From Photobacterium swingsii (lineage in GTDB: Bacteria > Pseudomonadota > Gammaproteobacteria > Enterobacterales > Vibrionaceae): 64,000 nt of DNA. The notes under the pieces were generated by a model. It had not been told where the DNA came from and made no database searches. It was given only the letters and a program-made list of their open reading frames with translations. Positions 1 through 9,258 of the stretch are shown one piece after another; the stretch's first letter is position 1, and every line of letters starts with the position of its first letter. A program made the translations under genes and the position numbers. Location of the stretch: assembly GCF_024346715.1 (NCBI RefSeq), contig NZ_AP024852.1, positions 3,658,001-3,722,000 of the forward strand. The letters are read 5' to 3'.

Positions 1-541
1 TCACCAATTCACTGCCCAGTAAATTCAGCGATCCTAGGTATGAACTCACCGCAATACTCGACCCCACTAAAATCGGGCCCAAGGTGAGCACCATCCAATA
101 GATAGAAAAAGAGATAACAGGGCGACGCTTTTCGCGTATACGCCAAATATAATTCAACGCCGTGTCGATGGTAGAAATCAGCATCATGGCCACCACAAAC
201 AAGGCGCCGATACCAACGGCCGTCATCTTGCCGGCATTGGCAACAAATTCATTGAGGTAGGTCTTTACAATCTCACCCGCTGCGGGCACAAAGTTTTCAA
301 TCACAAAGTTTTGCAATAATTCGCCTAATCCAGCAAACACAGGGAAGCTAGACAGTGCCGACAACACCACGGTTATCATCGGCACTAACGATAGCAAGGT
401 CACGTAAGCCATAGAGCCCGCCGTCACCGTTAATCGATCATGGGTGGCACGTTGTTGCAGGTAACGCAAGAACGCAAACCCTACCTTGACCCGCTCCAAT
501 AATTGCAACTTGCTAGTTGTCTTGTTGTCAGCCATATTCAT
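1..541 (-). CDS. yihY: YihY/BrkB family inner membrane protein (partial, N-terminal 180 residues)
   Basis: The reverse strand encodes a protein that begins MNMADNKTT and runs open off the left edge of the window. I translated it by eye; the visible part has long hydrophobic stretches (AGSMAYVTLLSLVPMITVV and MTAVGIGALFVVAMMLIS) and the YIWRIREKRR loop typical of the YihY/BrkB family (UPF0761). The family was once called RNase BN, but that activity belongs to another gene; its true role is unclear. A second ATG at 535 gives a start two codons shorter. The gene is divergent from the lipoprotein gene at 621. The C-terminal part lies outside the window. Confidence 0.85.
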   Translation of the reverse strand, partial: MNMADNKTTSKLQLLERVKVGFAFLRYLQQRATHDRLTVTAGSMAYVTLLSLVPMITVVLSALSSFPVFAGLGELLQNFVIENFVPAAGEIVKTYLNEFVANAGKMTAVGIGALFVVAMMLISTIDTALNYIWRIREKRRPVISFSIYWMVLTLGPILVGSSIAVSSYLGSLNLLGSELV

Positions 542-620
542 TTAATCTATTGGTTAAATTATGTGTTTAACTCGCCAACCCACCGAATCAGCAAGATTTT
601 TTACGACAAGGAGTATGTCT

Positions 621-1262
621 ATGCCTTACTTGCTAGCACTGGTATTAAGTGTATCGTTACTTTCAGGCTGCCAGAGTGCTTATTATTCCGCGATGGAGCA
701 AGTCGGCGTTCATAAGCGCGATATTATGGTCGATCGCGTCGAAGAAGCCTCTGAAGCACAACAAGATGCTCAGCAACAATTCACCAGCGCATTAGATGCC
801 CTCAAAGCGCTTAACCAATTCGATGGTGGTGAGCTTGAGGCCGCATATAACAGTATCAACGACCAATACGAAGACAGTGTCGATGCGGCAGATAAAGTCA
901 GCAGCCGTATTGCCGCTATCGAAGACGTGGCGGATGCACTCTTTGTAGAATGGCAAGAAGAGCTCGACCTTTACTCAAGCGCGAAGCTAAAACGCGATAG
1001 CCAAGCTAAATTGCGTTCGACTAAAGCCTCTTACCAAACCATGCTCAGTGCGATGCACCGCGCTGAACAAAAAATGGCCCCTGTTCTTGATACGCTGCGC
1101 GACAATACCTTGTACCTAAAGCATAACCTGAATGCAGCAGCTATTGGCTCGCTACAAAGTGAATTCAATGATTTGCAGCGTGATATTCAGCGCGCGATCA
1201 AAGATATGGAAACCGCTATTTCAGAATCAGAGCGTTTTATTGCCCAACTTAAAAAAGCCTAG
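621..1262 (+). CDS. DUF2959-type lipoprotein
   Basis: The product is a predicted outer-membrane or periplasmic lipoprotein of 213 residues. From the chosen ATG it begins MPYLLALVLSVSLLSGCQS, a signal peptide ending in a lipobox (LSGC). The start at 621 is preferred because an AAGGAG Shine-Dalgarno sits at 608-613, seven bases upstream; the frame is open further upstream to 561 but those codons have no such site, and an ATG at 615 is too close to it. The mature part is almost wholly helical and charged, with likely coiled coil, which fits the DUF2959 family. Its function is unknown. It converges with the ATPase gene at 1278, only 15 bases away. Confidence 0.8.
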   Translation: MPYLLALVLSVSLLSGCQSAYYSAMEQVGVHKRDIMVDRVEEASEAQQDAQQQFTSALDALKALNQFDGGELEAAYNSINDQYEDSVDAADKVSSRIAAIEDVADALFVEWQEELDLYSSAKLKRDSQAKLRSTKASYQTMLSAMHRAEQKMAPVLDTLRDNTLYLKHNLNAAAIGSLQSEFNDLQRDIQRAIKDMETAISESERFIAQLKKA

Positions 1263-1277
1263 CAGGCGACAACACCA

Positions 1278-1808
1278 CTAACGCTCATTCAAGCGAGTCA
1301 GTACCCAATTGGCTCGCTCTTCTACACTACCCCACGGCACTTCAACCACTTCATACCCCAACGATTGATACGTCGATACAAGCTGTTGATGAATACCTTG
1401 TGCTTCCTCAAACGGATACGGGCGCTCGTCATCTTGGACATAAATACTTTGGTTCGGTGCGCAGAAGAAAACACGCGAATGATAACCTGCCGCCGCTTCT
1501 TGGTATTGCGCTGTCACCTCGCAACCACCGAGGATGAGATAAGCGCAAATATCAGGGATAGCGCGATCAACAAACGCAGGCATGGTATTGCGAAGCGCTT
1601 CACGACGCTGACCACTCATCGCCGTTAGGCAAAGTTCAGCAAATGCGGGTAAGTTGGTCCACGGTAATACCCCATCCGGCTGCTGAGCCTGATCGCGAAT
1701 TAACGTACGTGACACTTCAGGAAAGACCAGATATCCCTTATTCGCCAACGCATTAAGTAACGTTGTTTTCCCTGCGCCTGGGCCACCGGTAATGATGATT
1801 GGTTGCAT
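1278..1808 (-). CDS. AAA_28-type P-loop ATPase
   Basis: This 176-residue protein starts with MQPIIITGGPGAGKTTLLNA, a Walker A motif (GGPGAGKT) right at the N terminus. The rest follows the AAA_28 family of small predicted ATPases/kinases (EVSRTLIRDQ near residue 32, a central FVDRAIPD segment that may hold the acidic catalytic residues, a YPFEEA motif near residue 130). The substrate is not known; relatives have been compared with nucleotide or cofactor kinases, but this is only family resemblance. It is a single gene between a convergent lipoprotein gene and the typA terminator. Confidence 0.75.
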   Translation of the reverse strand: MQPIIITGGPGAGKTTLLNALANKGYLVFPEVSRTLIRDQAQQPDGVLPWTNLPAFAELCLTAMSGQRREALRNTMPAFVDRAIPDICAYLILGGCEVTAQYQEAAAGYHSRVFFCAPNQSIYVQDDERPYPFEEAQGIHQQLVSTYQSLGYEVVEVPWGSVEERANWVLTRLNER

Positions 1809-1886
1809 TGTACTCTTCCTTTATAAAGTCCCGACTATCATACCAAACCTCGCCCCTGCATGAGGGGAGAATCCCAAAATTTAGGT

Positions 1887-1926
1887 ATAAAAAATCCCTC
1901 CACAGCATACGCCATGGAGGGATTTT
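1887..1926 (-). terminator. Intrinsic terminator of typA
   Basis: An AAATCCCTCCA/TGGAGGGATTT hairpin lies just after the typA stop codon, followed on the minus strand by a T-rich tract. The arms are symmetric, so it could also block plus-strand transcripts. Confidence 0.8.
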
Positions 1927-1945
1927 TAACGGAAGCTGAAGCTAA

Positions 1946-3775
1946 TTACTTAGCAGTACGGCTTGCACGTTTACGATCGTTTTCAGTAAGCAGTTTCTTA
2001 CGAATACGAATGCTTTCTGGTGTTACTTCTACTAGTTCATCATCATCGATGAATTCTAGTGCTTGCTCAAGTGTGTACTTGATAGCAGGAGAAAGCGTTT
2101 GAGCTTCATCAGTACCAGATGCACGAACGTTAGTTAGCTGCTTACCTTTAAGACAGTTAACTGTCAGGTCGTTTGAACGGTTATGAATACCGATAACTTG
2201 ACCTTCGTATACTTCATCAGCGTGCTCTGCAAATAGACGGCCGCGCTCTTGAAGATTGAATAGTGCGTAAGTTAGGGCTTTACCTGTCGCGTTCGAGATT
2301 AGAACACCGTTGTTACGCTGACCAATTGTACCGCCTTTGTGAGCACCGTAGTGATCGAAAGAGTGGTAGATAAGACCAGAACCTGAAGTCAGTGTCATGA
2401 ACTCAGTTTGGAAACCGATAAGACCACGAGAAGGCATCATGAAGTCCATGCGAACACGGCCTTTACCATCTGGTGCCATGTCAGTCAGCTCACCTTTACG
2501 TAGGCCGATGTTTTCCATGATACCACCCTGGTGCTCTTCCAGTACGTCGATGGTTACCACTTCAAACGGTTCCATTAGTTGACCATCTTCTTCTTTGATG
2601 ATTACTTCTGGACGAGATACAGCTAGCTCGAAGCCTTCACGACGCATGTTTTCGATCAGGATAGATAGGTGAAGCTCACCACGACCTGATACACGGAAAC
2701 GATCTGGGTTATCAGTTTCTTCAACGCGAAGTGCCACGTTGTGTACTAATTCTTTTTGAAGACGCTCAAGGATGTTACGTGAAGTCACGAACTTACCTTC
2801 TTTACCCGCGAACGGAGAAGTGTTTACTTGGAACGTCATTGTTACTGTTGGTTCATCAACAGACAGTGCAGGTAGTGCTTCTACTGCGTTTTGATCACAG
2901 ATGGTGTCAGAGATTTTCAGCTCACCAAGACCTGTAATAGCGATGATATCACCCGCTTTAGCTTCTTCAACGTCGTGACGCTCTAGGCCTAAGTAGCCCA
3001 TTACTGTGCCCACTTTACCATTACGTTGTTTGCCGTCAGCACCCACGATAGTTACTTGTTGGTTTGGCTTAACAGAACCACGTGTAACACGAGCAACACC
3101 GATAACACCTACGTAAGAGCTGTAATCAAGTTGAGATACTTGCATTTGAAGCGGACCATCAACGTCAACGTCTGGCGCTGCAACGTTATCAACGATAGCT
3201 TGGAACAATGGTTCCATGTCTTCGCCTGTTTCGCCTTCTTCTTGCGTTGCCCAGCCATTTAGCGCAGATGCGTAAACAACTTGGAAGTCTAGTTGGTCAT
3301 CAGATGCACCTAGGTTGTCGAATAGGTCGAATACTTGATCCATAACCCACTCAGGACGTGCACCAGGACGGTCAATCTTGTTGATAACAACGATAGGCTT
3401 AAGACCGTGAGCGAACGCTTTTTGCGTTACGAAACGCGTTTGTGGCATTGGGCCATCAACCGCATCAACGATAAGAAGCACAGAGTCAACCATCGACATG
3501 ATACGCTCAACTTCACCACCGAAGTCGGCGTGTCCTGGGGTATCAACGATGTTGATGCGGTAATCATTCCAGTTAATTGCTGTGTTCTTAGCAAGAATGG
3601 TAATGCCACGCTCTTTCTCGATATCATTCGAGTCCATAACACGCTCTTCGCTTTCGCCGCGAGACTCAAGCGTGCCAGACTGCTGAAGCAGTTTGTCAAC
3701 CAGGGTAGTTTTACCGTGGTCAACGTGAGCAATAATTGCGATATTTCTTAGTTTATCGATCTGTTGATTAGACAT
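1946..3775 (-). CDS. typA: Translational GTPase TypA/BipA
   Basis: TypA (BipA) is a ribosome-binding GTPase of the EF-G family that helps 50S subunit assembly and growth under cold or stress. The 609-residue product has the G1 motif (AHVDHGKTT, near residue 17), the switch region KERGITI, G3 ([12 protein letters not shown]), and G4 (NKIDRPGA), then the EF-G-like domains and the BipA-specific C-terminal part ([26 protein letters not shown]). An upstream GTG at 3790 is in frame, but the ATG at 3775 ([11 protein letters not shown]) matches the usual family N terminus. It is divergent from glnA, as in Escherichia coli and vibrios, and is transcribed alone. Confidence 0.97.
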   Translation of the reverse strand: MSNQQIDKLRNIAIIAHVDHGKTTLVDKLLQQSGTLESRGESEERVMDSNDIEKERGITILAKNTAINWNDYRINIVDTPGHADFGGEVERIMSMVDSVLLIVDAVDGPMPQTRFVTQKAFAHGLKPIVVINKIDRPGARPEWVMDQVFDLFDNLGASDDQLDFQVVYASALNGWATQEEGETGEDMEPLFQAIVDNVAAPDVDVDGPLQMQVSQLDYSSYVGVIGVARVTRGSVKPNQQVTIVGADGKQRNGKVGTVMGYLGLERHDVEEAKAGDIIAITGLGELKISDTICDQNAVEALPALSVDEPTVTMTFQVNTSPFAGKEGKFVTSRNILERLQKELVHNVALRVEETDNPDRFRVSGRGELHLSILIENMRREGFELAVSRPEVIIKEEDGQLMEPFEVVTIDVLEEHQGGIMENIGLRKGELTDMAPDGKGRVRMDFMMPSRGLIGFQTEFMTLTSGSGLIYHSFDHYGAHKGGTIGQRNNGVLISNATGKALTYALFNLQERGRLFAEHADEVYEGQVIGIHNRSNDLTVNCLKGKQLTNVRASGTDEAQTLSPAIKYTLEQALEFIDDDELVEVTPESIRIRKKLLTENDRKRASRTAK

Positions 3776-4065
3776 GGATTTCACATTCACTCAGAACATG
3801 CAGCAACCATCGGGTAGCTACTTGGTTAAAAAAACGGCTCATAATCTAACAGATTTTACGCCAAAACCCACGAATTATGTGATTTATATCACCAGCTTTT
3901 TGAATTAAATGATGGAAATGATGCTTAGCCCCTATAAATGCGGCCTTTATCGCTCGAATAAGCACTTGAAAAGGCACTACCATTTCTCTCTGAATACAAA
4001 AATAACGGCGAAAGTTCATCCAGTAATGGAATTGACAACGACCCCGCCTACGATAAGGTAGTAGG

Positions 4066-4110
4066 CGCACTAAAAGGTGGCAAACAGCCAAACCGCACCA
4101 AACTGGTGCA
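4066..4110 (+). promoter_or_regulatory. Tandem NtrC (NRI) enhancer sites of glnA
   Basis: Two copies of the NtrC consensus TGCAC-N7-GTGCA lie upstream of glnA. The first is at 4066-4082 (CGCACTAAAAGGTGGCA) and the second, nearly perfect, at 4094-4110 (CGCACCAAACTGGTGCA). Their centres are 28 bases apart, about 118 and 146 bases before the predicted start of the sigma-54 transcript, which closely resembles the enhancer arrangement at E. coli glnAp2. A further TGTGCA half-site follows near 4127. Binding is inferred from sequence only. Confidence 0.75.
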
Positions 4111-4193
4111 GGCTATTCACCATAATTGTGCAGAAATGGATTCCCATCGCCTCAAGAACACCAAAATAGGGCAGTTTTTGGGGCTTTAAAAAT

Positions 4194-4209
4194 TGGCACA
4201 CTTTTCGCT
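4194..4209 (+). promoter_or_regulatory. Sigma-54 promoter of glnA
   Basis: TTGGCACACTTTTCGC matches the sigma-54 consensus, with GG (4195-4196) and GC (4207-4208) separated by exactly ten bases. The start of transcription should fall near 4220, about 70 bases before the glnA ATG. The rest of the 500-base typA-glnA gap holds the NtrC sites and the typA promoter region; short open frames there have no sign of being genes. Confidence 0.85.
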
Positions 4210-4291
4210 TAACCTAAATCAGATAGCTCATAATGAGCAATGAACAAGTTTTGCGGCCAGTTGCCCAATCTAACACCGGAGGTTACTCAAG

Positions 4292-5701
4292 ATGTCAGTT
4301 GAAAACGTACTAGCGCTGATCCAGGAAAATGAAGTTAAGTTTATTGACCTACGTTTTACCGATACCAAAGGTAAAGAGCAGCACATCTCTATTCCTTCTC
4401 ACCAAATCGACGCCGATTTTTTTGAAGAAGGTAAAATGTTTGATGGTTCATCGGTTGCTGGCTGGAAAGGCATAAATGAATCAGACATGGTGATGATGCC
4501 AGACGCATCAAGCGCGGTACTTGACCCATTCACGGAAGATGCAACACTGAATATTCGTTGTGACATCCTAGAGCCTGCAACTATGCAAGGCTACGACCGT
4601 GACCCTCGTTCTATCGCGAAACGTGCCGAAGAGTTCATGCGCTCAACAGGTCTTGCAGATAATGTGCTTGTTGGTCCTGAGCCAGAGTTCTTCTTGTTTG
4701 ATGACGTGAAGTTCAACACTGACATGTCAGGCTCTTTCTTCAAGATTGATGACGTAGAAGCCGCTTGGAACACAGGTTCTGATTTCGATGGCGGTAACAA
4801 AGGCCACCGTCCTGGCGTGAAAGGCGGTTACTTCCCTGTTGCACCGGTTGATTCATCACAAGACATCCGCTCTGCTATGTGTTTAATCATGGAAGAAATG
4901 GGACTGGTTGTTGAAGCTCACCACCACGAAGTGGCAACGGCGGGTCAGAATGAAATCGCTACGCGTTTCAATACCCTAACAACCAAAGCAGATGAAATCC
5001 AAGTGTACAAATACGTTGTTCACAACGTTGCACACGCCTTTGGTAAAACTGCGACCTTCATGCCTAAACCACTTGTGGGTGATAACGGCAGCGGTATGCA
5101 CGTTCACATGTCACTCGCTAAAGACGGTCAAAACCTGTTCGCTGGTGACAAGTACGGCGGCCTATCTGAAATGGCGCTTTACTACATTGGCGGTATCATC
5201 AAGCACGCACGTGCCATCAACGCCTTTGCTAACCCAGCAACAAACTCATACAAGCGTCTTGTCCCAGGCTTCGAAGCACCAGTAATGCTGGCTTACTCTG
5301 CACGTAACCGTTCAGCGTCAATCCGTATTCCAGTTGTACCTAGCCCGAAAGCACGTCGTATCGAAGTACGCTTCGGTGACCCAGCAGCAAACCCATACCT
5401 AGCATTCGCCGCAATGCTAATGGCTGGCCTAGACGGTATCCAGAACAAAATCCACCCGGGTGAAGCGATGGATAAAGATCTGTACGACCTACCAGCAGAA
5501 GAAGCAGCAGAAATCCCAACCGTTGCTGAATCACTACAGGGCGCACTACAGTCACTAGACGAAGACCGTGAGTTCCTAACATCTGGCGGTGTGTTCTCTA
5601 ATGACTTTATCGACTCTTACATTGAGCTAAAATCTCAAGATGTTGCACGAGTGAACATGACCACGCACCCACTTGAGTTTGAACTTTACTACTCAGTATA
5701 A
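4292..5701 (+). CDS. glnA: Glutamine synthetase, type I
   Basis: GlnA makes glutamine from glutamate, ammonia and ATP in the cytoplasm and is the main entry point for assimilated nitrogen. The 469-residue length is that of the enterobacterial GSI-beta enzyme. Landmarks are the DGSSVAGW beta-grasp loop (about residue 50), the metal-binding [10 protein letters not shown], the ATP site region [10 protein letters not shown] (about 265), and [12 protein letters not shown] with the tyrosine that is adenylylated in this subfamily (residue 398 counting Met). A GGAGG site at 4278-4282 sets the start. A sigma-54 promoter with NtrC sites lies upstream and ntrBC lies downstream, so the circuit that controls it is encoded beside it. 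Confidence 0.98.
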   Translation: MSVENVLALIQENEVKFIDLRFTDTKGKEQHISIPSHQIDADFFEEGKMFDGSSVAGWKGINESDMVMMPDASSAVLDPFTEDATLNIRCDILEPATMQGYDRDPRSIAKRAEEFMRSTGLADNVLVGPEPEFFLFDDVKFNTDMSGSFFKIDDVEAAWNTGSDFDGGNKGHRPGVKGGYFPVAPVDSSQDIRSAMCLIMEEMGLVVEAHHHEVATAGQNEIATRFNTLTTKADEIQVYKYVVHNVAHAFGKTATFMPKPLVGDNGSGMHVHMSLAKDGQNLFAGDKYGGLSEMALYYIGGIIKHARAINAFANPATNSYKRLVPGFEAPVMLAYSARNRSASIRIPVVPSPKARRIEVRFGDPAANPYLAFAAMLMAGLDGIQNKIHPGEAMDKDLYDLPAEEAAEIPTVAESLQGALQSLDEDREFLTSGGVFSNDFIDSYIELKSQDVARVNMTTHPLEFELYYSV

Positions 5702-5735
5702 GTAACTGATAAATAAATCAGTAATTAAGACTTCG

Positions 5736-5763
5736 ACCCGCCTCACAGGCGGGTTGTTTTATT
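5736..5763 (+). terminator. Intrinsic terminator of glnA
   Basis: ACCCGCCT-CAC-AGGCGGGT is an eight-base-pair perfect stem followed by TGTTTTATT. It separates glnA from the DUF4124 gene, so ntrBC probably depends partly on read-through or on its own promoter. Confidence 0.85.
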
Positions 5764-5813
5764 ATTGCCCCTAATTTCCTAATCGCTAACCTCAAGCTAT
5801 TCCTTCTTTGTCT

Positions 5814-6389
5814 GTGGGTTATCGCGTGTTCAAACCATGGTTTCCGGTCATTGCTCTACTTATTGCCAGCCTCACCACCTTTGCCCACGCTAAAATCTAT
5901 ACGTGGACCGACGAACACGGCACCGTCCATTTCTCTGATCAACCCAATGACCAAGCCACAGAAGCCAACATCAGCGTACCAACACCGGCCCCCAAAACAC
6001 CGCAACCTCCCTCTCCCCCAAACACGACTGCGCATGAAGAAGAGCGCCACCTACTGTTTGACACTGAGTTACCCAAGCACACCACAACATCCAGTATTCA
6101 AATCATGTCACCGCTGCATGAACAAACCATTCGCAATAATGAAGGCATCATTACGCTGTCTGCCGTTGCCAATCGCACTATGGATAAAGGGCATACTGCT
6201 AAGTTGTATCTCGATGGTAAAGCCTATGGCAAAAGCCAAACACGGCTCGATTGGCGCTTAGTGGATATCGATCGTGGCAGTCATCAACTTCAAGTTAAGT
6301 TATTAAAATACGGCAAGGTTATTGCATCGTCAGAAAAGATAACTGTCTTTCTGCATCGTGCTTCGCGCCTGCATCCTAGGGGGCCATAA
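5814..6389 (+). CDS. DUF4124 domain secreted/periplasmic protein
   Basis: The product has an N-terminal signal peptide (FPVIALLIASLTTFAHA) followed at once by a DUF4124 domain: KIYTWTDEHGTVHFSDQP is the characteristic motif. A proline- and threonine-rich linker follows, then a beta-rich C-terminal region (IMSPLHEQTIRNNEGIITL, GSHQLQVKLL) that may be an Ig-like fold. There is no ATG at the 5' end. GTG at 5814 is chosen; TTG at 5808 or GTG at 5826 are also possible, and no strong Shine-Dalgarno decides. It lies between glnA and ntrB, a position also held by DUF4124 genes in vibrios, but a role in nitrogen control is not shown. Confidence 0.75.
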   Translation: MGYRVFKPWFPVIALLIASLTTFAHAKIYTWTDEHGTVHFSDQPNDQATEANISVPTPAPKTPQPPSPPNTTAHEEERHLLFDTELPKHTTTSSIQIMSPLHEQTIRNNEGIITLSAVANRTMDKGHTAKLYLDGKAYGKSQTRLDWRLVDIDRGSHQLQVKLLKYGKVIASSEKITVFLHRASRLHPRGP

Positions 6390-6464
6390 CCGCTACCATT
6401 AGGGAGCATGCGCACAGTGCTAACCACATAGCTATCACTCTGCAGGCAGACAGGTTACACTTGA

Positions 6465-6483
6465 TTGCACCAATATAGTGCAA
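6465..6483 (+). promoter_or_regulatory. NtrC operator upstream of ntrB
   Basis: TTGCACCAATATAGTGCAA is a near-perfect dyad that fits the NtrC consensus. It sits 53 bases before the ntrB start and overlaps a TATAGT hexamer that could be a sigma-70 -10 box. In E. coli the equivalent glnL promoter is repressed by NtrC, so autorepression of ntrBC is the likely meaning. Confidence 0.6.
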
Positions 6484-6535
6484 TGCGGATTTCTGAGGGC
6501 ATACTTCAGAATGGCGCACCACAAGGAAGATAATC

Positions 6536-7594
6536 GTGACTGCTGAATTTACGCCGCTAATTTTAGACAATCTGGTAACTGCGATCCTGCTGCTCGATGA
6601 AGAGTTAACCATTCGCTATGTTAACCCTGCGACCGAGCAGCTGTTTGCTTCCAGTCAGCGACGACTCACTCACAGTCACTTTCCTGACCTATTGCAGCAC
6701 TCATCACTCGATCTTGGTTTAGTGCAAGCAACCTTACAAAGTGGACAAGGACTTGCTGACAGCGATGTTTCCTTTGTCATCGATGGTCGTCATCACACCT
6801 TAGAACTCAACGCCAGTCCGGTCTCATGGCAAAAAGAGCTGCTGATTTTATTGGAACTCAAGCCTATCGATCAGCAACGTCGAATTAGCCAAGAGCAAAG
6901 CCAGTACGTACAGCAACAAGCCGCCAAAGAGCTGGTGCGAGGGCTAGCACATGAAATCAAAAACCCCTTAGGAGGCTTACGTGGTGCGGCACAGCTACTA
7001 GAGAAAACCCTGCCCGATCCCAGCTATACCGAATACACCCAAATGATCATCGAACAAGCGGACAGGCTAAGAAACTTAGTCGATCGCTTATTAGGACCTC
7101 AGCGCCCAGGCAATCGTCAGGTCGATAATATTCACGTCGTGTTAGAGAAAGTGCGCCAGCTTGTGAGCCTCGACAATAACGATGGCATCACGATTGCCCG
7201 TGACTATGATCCCAGCCTGCCCGATTTCACTATGGATCCAGAGCAACTCGAACAAGCGCTACTCAATATTGTCAGTAATGCTGCGCTCGCATTGCGTGAT
7301 ACTGAGCAAGGCCATATCACACTGAAAACACGTACCGCCCATCAAGCTTTGATTCACGGTAAGCGTTTTCGCGTCGCCGCAAAAATCGACATTATTGATA
7401 ATGGCCCAGGGATCCCAAGTGATATTCAAGACACCTTATTTTACCCCATGGTCACCGGCCGTGATGGCGGAACAGGGCTGGGGTTATCGATAGCGCGTAA
7501 TCTCATCGATCAGCACCAAGGGAAAATTGAGGTATTAAGTTGGCCCGGTCATACCCAATTCACCATCTTTCTTCCGATAAAACAATCACAATAA
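6536..7594 (+). CDS. glnL: Nitrogen sensor histidine kinase NtrB (GlnL)
   Basis: NtrB is the cytoplasmic kinase/phosphatase that, with the PII protein, sets phosphorylation of NtrC according to nitrogen state. The 352 residues show an N-terminal PAS domain ([18 protein letters not shown]), the H box [12 protein letters not shown] with the phospho-accepting histidine at residue 139 (the same number as in E. coli), an N box ([10 protein letters not shown]) and G boxes ([16 protein letters not shown]). Translation starts at GTG 6536 behind AAGGA at 6523-6527. It is followed by ntrC after a 28-base gap. No transmembrane segments are visible, as expected. Confidence 0.96.
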   Translation: MTAEFTPLILDNLVTAILLLDEELTIRYVNPATEQLFASSQRRLTHSHFPDLLQHSSLDLGLVQATLQSGQGLADSDVSFVIDGRHHTLELNASPVSWQKELLILLELKPIDQQRRISQEQSQYVQQQAAKELVRGLAHEIKNPLGGLRGAAQLLEKTLPDPSYTEYTQMIIEQADRLRNLVDRLLGPQRPGNRQVDNIHVVLEKVRQLVSLDNNDGITIARDYDPSLPDFTMDPEQLEQALLNIVSNAALALRDTEQGHITLKTRTAHQALIHGKRFRVAAKIDIIDNGPGIPSDIQDTLFYPMVTGRDGGTGLGLSIARNLIDQHQGKIEVLSWPGHTQFTIFLPIKQSQ

Positions 7595-7622
7595 CTTGGT
7601 AAAACCGACTTAGGAGGCACAT

Positions 7623-9026
7623 ATGAGCAAAGGAATGATTTGGGTTGTCGATGACGACAGTTCAATCCGCTGGGTGTTAGAACGCACCTTAATTGCCGCA
7701 GGCATGCGCTGCGAGACCTTCGCCGATGCGGACAGCGTGCTCGACGCATTAGAGCGTAGCGTACCCGATGTACTCGTCTCTGATATTCGTATGCCAGGCA
7801 CCGATGGCCTCACACTGCTGAAAGGCTTACAGCAAGATCACCCGACCTTACCTGTTATCATCATGACAGCCCATTCTGATCTGGATGCGGCGGTCAATGC
7901 CTACCAAGAAGGCGCCTTTGAATACCTCCCTAAGCCTTTTGATATTGATGAAACTGTCAGTTTGGTTGAGCGTGCCGTCAGCCACAGCCAAGAACAAAAA
8001 CGTCAGCAACCCGAACAAGTGCTCAAACCCGCGCCTGAAATCATCGGCGAAGCACCAGCGATGCAAGAAGTCTTTCGCGCTATCGGTCGCTTATCCCGCT
8101 CATCGATTTCAGTGCTGATCAACGGTGAATCAGGCACAGGTAAAGAGTTGGTCGCGCACGCGCTGCACCGCCATAGCCCAAGAAAAAATAACGCCTTCAT
8201 CGCCTTAAACATGGCAGCTATTCCGAAAGATCTCATTGAATCAGAGCTATTTGGTCACGAAAAAGGCGCCTTCACAGGAGCAAACAGCGTACGCCAAGGT
8301 CGCTTTGAGCAAGCCAATGGCGGCACACTTTTTCTGGATGAAATTGGCGATATGCCACTCGACATCCAAACCCGTTTGTTACGCGTATTAGCCGATGGGC
8401 AGTTTTATCGGGTCGGTGGTCACTCTCCCGTGAATGTGGATGTACGGATCATTGCGGCAACTCACCAGCACCTTGAACGCCTTGTCGCCGAGGGGGATTT
8501 TCGCGAGGATTTATTCCACCGCCTCAATGTTATTCGTGTACACTTGCCCGCTCTCAAAGATCGTCGCCAAGATATCCCGCAGCTCACCCAGCATTTCTTA
8601 CAACGTGCTTCAGATGAATTAGCCGTTGAGATGAAAACCCTGCATCCCAGTACTGAAGTGATACTGTCCGATTTAGATTGGCCGGGAAATGTACGTCAAT
8701 TAGAAAATACCTGTCGCTGGCTCACTGTCATGGCCAGCGGTAAAGAAATTCTACCCGCGGATCTGCCACCTGAATTGAGTCAACCAACAACGGCGGTACA
8801 AACGGGCGATCAGCCTGATTGGCACCACGCACTGGCAAACTGGGCAAAAGACGCATTGAGTCACGGTGAGCATGACTTACTCAGCGAAGCCTTACCGGCC
8901 TTTGAAAAGATTTTACTCGATACCGCATTGGCACATACCCATGGCCATAAACAAGAAGCCGCCAAGCTACTCGGCTGGGGACGTAATACCCTGACACGGA
9001 AACTCAAAGAGCTGGATATTCACTAG
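7623..9026 (+). CDS. glnG: Nitrogen response regulator NtrC (GlnG)
   Basis: NtrC is the sigma-54 activator of nitrogen genes. Domains in order: receiver with phospho-acceptor Asp54 ([11 protein letters not shown]), a sigma-54 interaction AAA+ domain with Walker A GESGTGKE (about residue 168), the GAFTGA loop that touches sigma-54 and a Walker B segment ([11 protein letters not shown]), and a C-terminal Fis-type helix-turn-helix ([20 protein letters not shown]). Its 467 residues match the E. coli protein. An AGGAGG site lies just upstream of the ATG. Together with NtrB it should act on the enhancer sites at 4066-4110 and the operator at 6465-6483. Confidence 0.97.
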   Translation: MSKGMIWVVDDDSSIRWVLERTLIAAGMRCETFADADSVLDALERSVPDVLVSDIRMPGTDGLTLLKGLQQDHPTLPVIIMTAHSDLDAAVNAYQEGAFEYLPKPFDIDETVSLVERAVSHSQEQKRQQPEQVLKPAPEIIGEAPAMQEVFRAIGRLSRSSISVLINGESGTGKELVAHALHRHSPRKNNAFIALNMAAIPKDLIESELFGHEKGAFTGANSVRQGRFEQANGGTLFLDEIGDMPLDIQTRLLRVLADGQFYRVGGHSPVNVDVRIIAATHQHLERLVAEGDFREDLFHRLNVIRVHLPALKDRRQDIPQLTQHFLQRASDELAVEMKTLHPSTEVILSDLDWPGNVRQLENTCRWLTVMASGKEILPADLPPELSQPTTAVQTGDQPDWHHALANWAKDALSHGEHDLLSEALPAFEKILLDTALAHTHGHKQEAAKLLGWGRNTLTRKLKELDIH

Positions 9027-9171
9027 TCCAGTGTTCAGCCTTTGCCCCTAAGTCACAAGCCCTTCTCATACTCAATACCCTAGTATTAGAAGGGTTACTC
9101 GCCCAATTCATTGACGAATGAAATGCGCGTACGGTTTTATGATAAAAAGCCGATTTACTAGCAACAAAATG

Positions 9172-9195
9172 CCCGTCTTTTCGACGGGTTTGGTT
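9172..9195 (+). terminator. Intrinsic terminator downstream of ntrC
   Basis: CCCGTC-TTTTC-GACGGG followed by TTTGGTT. A second stem, CCCTTCT/AGAAGGG at 9060-9094, lies nearer the ntrC stop but lacks a T tract. Confidence 0.6.
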
Positions 9196-9258
9196 GCATC
9201 GATATTCAAGATAAGCCACTATTCCTTATCTCATATACTGTACGACTCTCTAATAAGA

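Noticed and set aside
3846..4091. 81-codon minus-strand frame in the typA-glnA gap
   Set aside because: It overlaps the NtrC enhancer sites, has no ribosome site or recognisable domain, and looks like chance.
9118..9258. 47-codon N-terminal extension of the Cache-GGDEF-EAL protein
   Set aside because: It contains the ntrC terminator hairpin, and the membrane segment begins only after the ATG at 9259.
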